DNA from: RGIG464 sp045643185
GTDB lineage: Bacteria > Myxococcota_A > Bradymonadia > UBA4248
Assembly (NCBI GenBank): GCA_045643185.1
Contig: JAZUKH010000182.1
Location: forward strand, 1-19,410
DNA: 19,410 bases
Reading direction: 5' to 3'
Position numbers and translations under genes: made by a program. Positions 7,968 to 14,446 of this stretch are shown here, in pieces. Each line of letters starts with the position of its first letter. Position 1 is the first letter of the stretch. Below the pieces are notes generated by a model. It ran no database searches. It had not been told where the DNA came from and saw only the letters and a list, made by a program, of their open reading frames with translations.

Positions 7968-8567
7968 CTACTTGGACGCATCGAACGTGACATTTTGGAC
8001 GAATGGCGTCAGGCGTCTGGTTGCGACAGGCAGAGCTTTGGCTTCTGGATCCGCATCTTTTCCACGTTTGATCCAGGTAACGACGACGCCAGCTCGCCCC
8101 TTGTCGCTACGAATAACCATGCAACCATAATAATCAAAGACTTCGTTACCAAACGTTGCGACGATATGATGACCTGGTTTTCCGCCACAATACACAGCGA
8201 TCTCGCCTTCGGAGGCACCTTCGACTCGCGCGCCCCAACTAATAGCGAAGGCTTCCAAATAAGACTTGATCAGAACCGTTGTGGCCTGGTCACGCAACCC
8301 GTCCGCCACACCTTCAGTCACAATAGCGCCCACAAGCACTTCACTCGACTCGTCCTCAGCTTGATTCAATATCCACGCCTTGGACGGCGTGGCTCCGCTA
8401 AACAGCTTGCTGTCGCGTACGTTCCACCCATCAGGTCGCGCTGTATGGACCGAGGCGTAATAAAGATCGTTCGGTGCTGCATCCTGCGCCAACGCCGTTT
8501 GGGCGCTCACACCAAACCCCAGAATCAAACTGAAGGCGACCGCCTTCAACACTCGTTTGATAAACAT
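7968..8567 (-). CDS. Exported protein of unknown function (199 aa)
   Basis: A 199-residue protein with a clear Sec signal peptide (basic MFIKRVLK, hydrophobic core, ALA cleavage site near residue 27), so probably periplasmic or secreted. The mature part of about 170 residues has no membrane segment and alternates short strands and helices, with GWNVRDSKLFSG near the start, CGGKPGHHIVATFG in the middle and a C-terminal VVVTWIKRG strand. Two cysteines (in VYCGG and YYGCM) could form a disulfide. The layout loosely recalls PsbP/Mog1-like folds, which is only a guess. ATG 8567 has GGAG ten bases upstream. The gene starts just 20 bases after a strong terminator hairpin, which may affect its expression. 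Confidence 0.8.
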   Translation of the reverse strand: MFIKRVLKAVAFSLILGFGVSAQTALAQDAAPNDLYYASVHTARPDGWNVRDSKLFSGATPSKAWILNQAEDESSEVLVGAIVTEGVADGLRDQATTVLIKSYLEAFAISWGARVEGASEGEIAVYCGGKPGHHIVATFGNEVFDYYGCMVIRSDKGRAGVVVTWIKRGKDADPEAKALPVATRRLTPFVQNVTFDASK

Positions 8568-8586
8568 CCCGTGTTTTCTCCGAAAA

Positions 8587-8616
8587 ACAAAAAGCCGCCA
8601 CATGGCGGCTTTTTGT
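8587..8616. terminator. Bidirectional-type terminator hairpin
   Basis: ACAAAAAGCCGCC (8587-8599) pairs perfectly with GGCGGCTTTTTGT (8604-8616) around the loop ACAT. On the minus strand it is followed by TTTTTGTTTTTC. It lies 87 bases after the stop of the lipoprotein gene at 8703 and would end that transcript, yet is only five bases before the ribosome binding site of the next gene. Confidence 0.85.
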
Positions 8617-8644
8617 AAAACCTATATCGTTACGCTCGCCCTTG

Positions 8645-8687
8645 TTCCCCAAATTCTCATAGTCTAGACCTTTGAGAATGGGGGGAA
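8645..8687. repeat. Imperfect inverted repeat after the lipoprotein gene
   Basis: TTCCCC (8645-8650) with GGGGAA (8682-8687), and ATTCTCA (8653-8659) with TGAGAAT (8673-8679), form a 13-bp stem with a two-by-two internal loop. The 13-base loop holds a second palindrome, GTCTAGAC. It follows the stop at 8703 by 15 bases and has no T-tract. Confidence 0.55.
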
Positions 8688-8702
8688 GGACTCGCTTTTG
8701 AA

Positions 8703-11150
8703 TTACTTGCCAATACGAGTGGCGAAGAATTTACCGGGAACCGTGTAGACCTTGGATTCGGTCGTGGTTTCGGTCTTCGTGATCGGATTACCCGCTTCAT
8801 CCACTTCGCCTGTATCGACGACATTTTCGACCGTCACATCACGTCTGAGCGAAAGATCCCAACCGCAACGCGTATCGGTCTTCTGTCCCCAAACATAATT
8901 TTCGGGACCAAACGAGACGAGGTCGCTGCCATCATATTTGAGCGAGCAATTACCATTCGACTTGAACTGGACCTTTTCGCTACCAACATTGAGCTTGTTA
9001 AGACCGTTGTTGATAAGTTCATCGATCTTGTTAATGCCCATGGAACAAAGCGGCGTAAGCGTCGCAGGCGTGACCCAGGTATCGAGGACACCGGCAAATT
9101 TCGTTTTCTCGAGAAGCGTGCCGACAAATTTCGAACCCGCCGTGGCAATACCGGAACACATCGTGACATCGCTGGCGATCTTGGTACGAGAAGCCACCGT
9201 TCCAGCCGCGATCTCATCCGCGTGTTCGGTATTGAACTTCTCAGCCTCGTTATTCCAAAGGGTCACGAGACCAAAACCACCGTAGTATTCGATAAGCGTA
9301 CCGATCGAGTTGACGTGAGCACGGGCGTCCTCACCGATCAAACTGGGCAGAGCTTTCATGATCACGCTGTAAAGGATGCGACCATAAGCCATCGAGAGCG
9401 AGTGCGCATCGATCGTCGCCGTCGCGCAGACGTTACTGACATAATCATCGGAGCTGCAATCATTGAGCGACGCTGTGAATGCACCGTTGATCGTACCGAT
9501 TTCTTTGTCGAGTTCACCAAGCGGGACGCTGCAAAGGACGTTTTTATCGTCATCCTCACCAATTTTGGTACCAAAGAAGCACTTAATGTTGCCCTCTGCA
9601 TCAGCAAACTTGGCACCATTATAAACGAGAGCGTTGTAGCTATGATAGTTGGACGGAAGAATGCCAGCCTCGCTCGGGTTCTCCATGATTTTGAAATAAC
9701 CGGCCAGCGTGAAATTACGAGCAATATTGTCGATGATCGTAACAATGTTGTTCGTGACCGACCACCACTCGAACTGACCGAGGAATTGAGAAATATAGCT
9801 CTCAATGATCGTTTGAACACCAAACTGATCAAGTAACGTCGAGATCATTTCGGGGTTCAAAAGCGCCGCAACCGCATCGCCGGCAACCATGGTAATCATT
9901 TTCTGGAGCCAGTCCGCACTCAAGACGAGCGGCAAAACCTGATCCGTGATGATGGCAGGCACTTTCTCGGCAGGATCTTTGATCAGGTCGAGAGACCAAT
10001 TGATCCAGTCACCGACCAGCATTTCAGTAAAGAGCGGTTTTTCTTTTGTGCTGCGCGGCAAAAGCCCCAGGGCATCAAACTGGCTCTGAAGATTGTAGGA
10101 ACCAGAGTAGGTGCTGTCAACGGGATCCGGAGAAATACAACCTTCCTTGATACATACATCGTAGTTGGTTTTACCGGGCACTTGATTGTTCGTGCAGTCG
10201 TAGTCATGGCAAAGGTCGACAATTTTTTCGATTTTGGCGTCTTTGAGCGTAACCGTAACATTGTGGCTGGCATCCGAAATCTCAGCAAGTTCAGCACAGC
10301 CATAGGCAACGTATTTGCCATTCTCGGAACCACGAACGATGATAGCCGTCTTGTCCGTAGATTCTTCAACATGGGCAATCGAAATATCAAGGTTATTGAT
10401 GCCAGCAGCGTTGGAGGAGGCACCCACGCGACCACCGTTGACGGTCAGGTTGCTGATCTGGTCAGGGATCAAAGCGCCCGCACTATCTTTCACGATATCC
10501 GTACATTTTTTACCCGCGAAAAGCGTGGCATCAGCAAACGTCGGTGCATATTCACCCGCATAGCTAACTTTGATGCCGAGATCGTAGAACTGAATTTCTT
10601 TCTCAGCTTCGACACATTCGAGAGAAACACAAGCGTTATAAGCTGGATCGCTCGTCAGCATACCATCATAACACCCGACCTGTTCGCAGATCGTCTGTTC
10701 ATCAGGATCATCCTCAGGAACACTGTTGATTGTGACATCAACAACGGCTTTAACTTCGTCAGCAACGGAAGGCAGGGCTGCGATCGTCAGACGAGCGTTG
10801 TCAGAACCAGTCGCTTTGACGCTGATTTTGGCCGTACCATATTCATCGGTCACCACAGAACTCGTCGCACCCTGACCATTCACGTCAAGACCACTCACAG
10901 CAGAGGCCGTGACGGTCGTGTTGCTCGACGGAGCCACACCACAGGACACAGCGACCTGAAGCGAAACCGAGGAATCCTTATCCAAGGTAAGCGTGCAGAC
11001 GTTTGCCGCATTGCAATTGATATTGCCACCCGTCACGGACATCGTGCAATCGACCGTTTTCGAGCTCTGCGAATCATTACCGCAGCCCACCACAGTCAAA
11101 CCGGCAACACAGCAAAGGCTTAAAGCCATTAAATAACTCTTTTTGAACAT
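8703..11150 (-). CDS. Large secreted lipoprotein with duplicated four-Cys module, paralogue of the upstream lipoprotein
   Basis: An 815-residue predicted lipoprotein: signal peptide with lipobox TVVGC, lipidated Cys23. Residues about 35-145 look like a bacterial Ig-like domain (alternating strands, VTDEYGTAKISVKA). A four-Cys module, C-x4-C-x13-C-x4-C, occurs twice: Cys155/160/174/179 and Cys314/319/333/338, flanking a beta-rich domain that ends in the YVAYGC motif (280-285). From YNLQSQFD (352) onward runs a long helical domain shared with the protein at 11458-14076, including GDWxxxxLD, the block IDAHSLSMAYGRILY, LCSMGINKIDEL and the C-terminal cysteine pattern ending TRCGWDLSL. The C-terminus is rich in Thr and Glu. 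I recognise no named family. ATG 11150 has GAGG nine bases upstream. It has its own promoter region and terminator. Likely an outer-membrane surface protein; any substrate is unknown. Confidence 0.87.
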   Translation of the reverse strand: MFKKSYLMALSLCCVAGLTVVGCGNDSQSSKTVDCTMSVTGGNINCNAANVCTLTLDKDSSVSLQVAVSCGVAPSSNTTVTASAVSGLDVNGQGATSSVVTDEYGTAKISVKATGSDNARLTIAALPSVADEVKAVVDVTINSVPEDDPDEQTICEQVGCYDGMLTSDPAYNACVSLECVEAEKEIQFYDLGIKVSYAGEYAPTFADATLFAGKKCTDIVKDSAGALIPDQISNLTVNGGRVGASSNAAGINNLDISIAHVEESTDKTAIIVRGSENGKYVAYGCAELAEISDASHNVTVTLKDAKIEKIVDLCHDYDCTNNQVPGKTNYDVCIKEGCISPDPVDSTYSGSYNLQSQFDALGLLPRSTKEKPLFTEMLVGDWINWSLDLIKDPAEKVPAIITDQVLPLVLSADWLQKMITMVAGDAVAALLNPEMISTLLDQFGVQTIIESYISQFLGQFEWWSVTNNIVTIIDNIARNFTLAGYFKIMENPSEAGILPSNYHSYNALVYNGAKFADAEGNIKCFFGTKIGEDDDKNVLCSVPLGELDKEIGTINGAFTASLNDCSSDDYVSNVCATATIDAHSLSMAYGRILYSVIMKALPSLIGEDARAHVNSIGTLIEYYGGFGLVTLWNNEAEKFNTEHADEIAAGTVASRTKIASDVTMCSGIATAGSKFVGTLLEKTKFAGVLDTWVTPATLTPLCSMGINKIDELINNGLNKLNVGSEKVQFKSNGNCSLKYDGSDLVSFGPENYVWGQKTDTRCGWDLSLRRDVTVENVVDTGEVDEAGNPITKTETTTESKVYTVPGKFFATRIGK

Positions 11151-11250
11151 ATCTTTTATCCTCACAAGTTCATGCGCCATGCATGATGGTTAACGATCTG
11201 TCGTCATAAACGCGCTCGCTTTCGCGATTTACGTTGCTAAAAAAGCGCGG

Positions 11251-11280
11251 CTTATATAGCCAAGAAATCAATAAAATCCA
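11251..11280 (-). promoter_or_regulatory. Weak candidate promoter of the second lipoprotein gene
   Basis: On the minus strand TGGATT (11275-11280) and TATAAG (11251-11256) lie 18 bases apart, giving a leader of about 95 bases. The -10 is good and the -35 poor. The rest of 11151-11457 holds only the terminator at 11343-11371. Confidence 0.35.
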
Positions 11281-11342
11281 CTTTTTTGGGCATCGTACAC
11301 GCAGTTTTTTGAATTTTCTGCGTCGTATTAACGCAAAGAGTC

Positions 11343-11371
11343 AAAAAAAAGCCCACAAATTGTGGGCTTTT
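11343..11371 (-). terminator. Strong rho-independent terminator of the first lipoprotein gene
   Basis: GCCCACA and TGTGGGC with a three-base loop (stem core 11351-11367) are flanked by AAAA/TTTT, and on the minus strand followed by eight T's (11343-11350). It lies about 87 bases beyond the stop at 11458 and separates the two paralogous genes into independent transcripts. Confidence 0.9.
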
Positions 11372-11457
11372 GTAAAAACTATCTAGTTTGCGTCACTTTT
11401 TCTCTTCTTCTTACTTTGTTGCAAATAAAAGAAGGAGCGAATGAAGCACGAAAACGA

Positions 11458-14076
11458 TTAGAGCAGGTCGTCCTTGGTCGCATGGAAGAGACCTTTGATA
11501 TTGAAGGTCTTGGTTTCACCCGTGCCGTCCGTGCTACCCATGTTGAACTTGACATCCCACTTGCAACGCGTCGAAGCTTTGTTCTCGCTGAACACTTCGT
11601 TGGCAGAATAGAAGCCAATGTCCGGCGTGCCCATGCTGACATATTCGTTGCCTTCGGCATGCAGCTGACAACCTGAGTCGGTCGACAACATGAAACGGTT
11701 ATCGGCCGTTTTGTCGAGGTTCGCGAGGGCGTTTTTGACCAGCGTATCAAGCTGGCCAATGGCTTTTTCACCACAGACAAAAGGCGCGGCAATGTTGATT
11801 CCCGTGTTCACAACGCTATTATCACCTTTGTAAATCAAGCGAACGAGAACTTCAATGAAGCGTTCACACGATTTAGCCGGATCGTCGATAGTCAACGTCG
11901 GATATTTCTTGGCACCATCTAATTTGCCTTCATTCCTGAGTTGAGCCTCTTCTTCTTCAAGCGATGTCTTAGGATCGCAATCGTAGTGTCCCTCACACCC
12001 ACCATGCGTAACGGTCTGTTTCTTCGGCGAGCCATCCGGATTCGTTACGATATTCCCGGCTTCGTCGACCACGTAGTCTTCATTCGTATAACCTTTGTAG
12101 TATTTGACGATCTGTTCGAACAAAAGTTTCTCAAGGAAAGCCTTGATGAAAAGTCCACTCTTTACAGAATCTGTTCCGGCGTAACCAAGCGCGTTCGGCA
12201 AAATTTCGCCCATGACCGCATTGTAAAGGATCGTGACCCACTTGAACTGGAGGTTATGGCTGTCGATGTTAATGAGACCATCATAGGTCGTGGCGATCGT
12301 ATCATCGATATTGCCGCTCCAATTGCCCGTAATGTTGGAACCAGAACCAAGAAGCATCGCACGACGACAAACTTTGTTCTTGATATAACCGTCTTTTTCG
12401 AGAATGCACGGCGTATTGTCGGTCACGTTGTAAGACCACTGATACTGGAGCTGCGTGTATTCTTCCTTCACACCGGAAACTTTGAGATCTTCAAATTCAC
12501 CCATTTTGAAGGTACCGACGAGCTGCATGTTAGACGTCAGATCGGAAACGTCGGGAGCGATGGTACGAATCGCGTTGTACCAACCGTATCCTTTGATATA
12601 ACCTTCGATCATCGGCTCAAGCATGCCGATCGCCATATTTTTGGTTGCATCGTTATCGACGAGTGTAATCAAAAAGTCAACGACCGCCTTAATTGTTTCG
12701 TTATCCATATCATCAGTCTTGATGAGTTTGAGACGAGACAGGCTGTTGACCCAAATGAAGTCGACGAGCGTGCCAACAGGATCTTCACAGAAATCGAGGA
12801 AGAACTGGACCCAGTCACCAGCGGACATTTTTTCGACAAATCCCGTGCCGTCTTTGGATCTTTCAAAACCGCTCGTAAGGTCGAAGTTCGAAACGACGTT
12901 GTAACCCTTGGCGAGTTTCAATCCGATCTCGTTCATCGGAATGAAGACTGCGGAACCGGCGTCAGCTTTGGTGACCGTTTTGGAGCAACCATAAGCGAGG
13001 ACGGTGTCGTTGCTGTCAAGGGCGTAAGCGATCATGGTGTCGCTATTCGCTTTTTCAAGCACGAAGTTCGGATAGGTATAAACCGGGTTCGAGAAGGTAT
13101 TGAGCGAAGAACTGTTGATCTCCTTTTTCTCTTTGAAAAAGCTGACCTTGTTATCAGCGAGGAACTTATCATCAGAGGGGCAGGAACCCGTAGCGGAGTT
13201 ACCAAATACGATCTTGTTGACGTTCGCAATGCGGGCACCAACGACCGAATCATCATCACTGCCGTGATTCATGTAGTTGAACTTCAGAGTCACGCGATAA
13301 TCGGGAACTTCACCAACTTCAGCCGCGATTGAAGCCGTAGCTTTGTCGTCATTTTTGACCGAGAAAGTGAGACCCGCCGAGCATTTATCAGCAACAGCAG
13401 CCGCCGTGAACGTCACTTTGCCATTTTCATCAGTGCTGGCAGAAGACGCCGCAAAACCCACGCATTCGGGGTTATCAGAGTTCGCCACGACAGAAACGCC
13501 CGCATTCGTTGCCCCATTGGCATCGACGTACATCAAAACGATATCCGTATTCTTGCCGCTGGCTTCAAACGAAATCGTGCCATCAGGCGAAACAATCATA
13601 AGTTCGCCCGAAAGATCACCAACAGGATCGACCGGGGCAGGCGCGTCTTTCGAAACAACGACGGGCACTTTGACAGACTTAGCCGCTTTATCCGCGCCAC
13701 TGATATCACTGATCGTCACGTCTGCTGAGCATTCTTTGTCTTTCGAAACGATCATGATATTCGCCATGCCGGAATCAAGCGTGCTGACCATCTCATTGCC
13801 AGCCTTGATCTCCACGCACGTCGCATCGCTCGACGCAGCCTGAAGCGCAACGCTGCCTTTGCTCTTGCCCTCGCCATCTTTATAAAGAACGACGAGTTTC
13901 TGTTCGACGCCCGTTTTCATTTTGACCGAAGCCGGCGCCACGGTCATCGTCGGATCAGCGGTCACAACTGGCTGTTCTGGTTCGTCAACAGGATCACTAG
14001 AATCATCCGCACAACCGGCCATCGCCGTACAAGCCAACGAACAAAGCGCAACCAACAACCACTTCTTATTCAGCAT
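11458..14076 (-). CDS. Large secreted lipoprotein with two Ig-like domains, paralogue of the downstream lipoprotein
   Basis: An 872-residue predicted lipoprotein: signal peptide ending AMAGC with lipidated Cys22, then an acidic Pro-rich linker. Two bacterial Ig-like domains (about 41-142 and 155-254) each carry a pair of cysteines. A beta-rich domain (about 258-400) ends in the LAYGC motif. The long helical domain begins at YNVVSNFD and shares with the protein at 8703-11150 the GDWxxxxLD motif, FKM segment, IDSHNLQFKWVTILY block and the C-terminal STRCKWDV. It lacks the doubled four-Cys module and has instead an insert rich in Cys and Glu (GGCEGHYDCDPK and EEEE). ATG 14076 has an excellent ribosome binding site, GGAGGAG five bases upstream. 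A tandem gene duplication with divergence is the simplest origin. No named family recognised; surface location is inferred. Confidence 0.88.
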   Translation of the reverse strand: MLNKKWLLVALCSLACTAMAGCADDSSDPVDEPEQPVVTADPTMTVAPASVKMKTGVEQKLVVLYKDGEGKSKGSVALQAASSDATCVEIKAGNEMVSTLDSGMANIMIVSKDKECSADVTISDISGADKAAKSVKVPVVVSKDAPAPVDPVGDLSGELMIVSPDGTISFEASGKNTDIVLMYVDANGATNAGVSVVANSDNPECVGFAASSASTDENGKVTFTAAAVADKCSAGLTFSVKNDDKATASIAAEVGEVPDYRVTLKFNYMNHGSDDDSVVGARIANVNKIVFGNSATGSCPSDDKFLADNKVSFFKEKKEINSSSLNTFSNPVYTYPNFVLEKANSDTMIAYALDSNDTVLAYGCSKTVTKADAGSAVFIPMNEIGLKLAKGYNVVSNFDLTSGFERSKDGTGFVEKMSAGDWVQFFLDFCEDPVGTLVDFIWVNSLSRLKLIKTDDMDNETIKAVVDFLITLVDNDATKNMAIGMLEPMIEGYIKGYGWYNAIRTIAPDVSDLTSNMQLVGTFKMGEFEDLKVSGVKEEYTQLQYQWSYNVTDNTPCILEKDGYIKNKVCRRAMLLGSGSNITGNWSGNIDDTIATTYDGLINIDSHNLQFKWVTILYNAVMGEILPNALGYAGTDSVKSGLFIKAFLEKLLFEQIVKYYKGYTNEDYVVDEAGNIVTNPDGSPKKQTVTHGGCEGHYDCDPKTSLEEEEAQLRNEGKLDGAKKYPTLTIDDPAKSCERFIEVLVRLIYKGDNSVVNTGINIAAPFVCGEKAIGQLDTLVKNALANLDKTADNRFMLSTDSGCQLHAEGNEYVSMGTPDIGFYSANEVFSENKASTRCKWDVKFNMGSTDGTGETKTFNIKGLFHATKDDLL

Positions 14077-14165
14077 AAAAACTCCTCCAATTGGGTCTCC
14101 CCAGACTATAAAATTATGAGAAGGCACACGCACGTGCACTTCATTTTTTCACACTTTGCTATGCA

Positions 14166-14216
14166 TCTGTCACCAGACAGACCCTTCTATATTAGCACCA
14201 ATTTTTCGTATTTCAA
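14166..14216 (-). promoter_or_regulatory. Candidate promoter and leader dyad of the first lipoprotein gene
   Basis: On the minus strand TTGAAA (14211-14216, 5 of 6) and TAATAT (14189-14194, 4 of 6) are 16 bases apart, giving a leader of roughly 105 bases. Just after the expected start is a perfect 6-bp dyad, TCTGTC-ACCA-GACAGA (14166-14181), that could bind a regulator or fold in the RNA. The surroundings (about 14200-14300) are unusually AT-rich. Confidence 0.4.
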
Positions 14217-14324
14217 AGTTTCACGCTGTATTTTCTAAAGCAATATAAATAAAATTCAGAAAATATGTCTAATTATGAATTTAATTCGATATTTATTAAA
14301 TACTCAAATGTCGCATTTTGGGGA

Positions 14325-14340
14325 GGGGGAAGTCTCCCCC
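14325..14340. repeat. Short G/C hairpin
   Basis: GGGGGA and TCCCCC pair around AGTC. It lies next to the larger hairpin and has no T-tract; it may be the edge of the same repeat element. Confidence 0.4.
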
Positions 14341-14348
14341 TACGCGAC

Positions 14349-14406
14349 TATTTCGTATTTCTGTAGAGACGTGCAAACCGCCCGTCTCTACATGAAATAC
14401 GAAATA
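14349..14406. repeat. Long palindromic repeat with GTAGAGACG/CGTCTCTAC core
   Basis: The arm 14349-14371 pairs with 14383-14406 over 23 bp with a single unpaired base, around the 11-base loop TGCAAACCGCC. The inner arm GTAGAGACG/CGTCTCTAC is of the REP-like type. Positions 14363-14386 match the tandem repeat region (4582-4605, minus strand) at 21 of 24 bases. It lies 40 bases beyond the serine dehydratase stop and may stabilise or end that mRNA, or mark an inserted element. Confidence 0.8.
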
Positions 14407-14446
14407 CGCCGCTACCCCTTCGCCTGGCAGGGTCCGACGACGCAGT

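Noticed and set aside
11941..13332. A 463-codon open frame on the plus strand inside the first lipoprotein gene
   Set aside because: It is fully antisense to a gene with a signal peptide, ribosome binding site and paralogue, has no ribosome binding site of its own, and reads as a low-complexity charged product, typical of the codon pattern seen in reverse.
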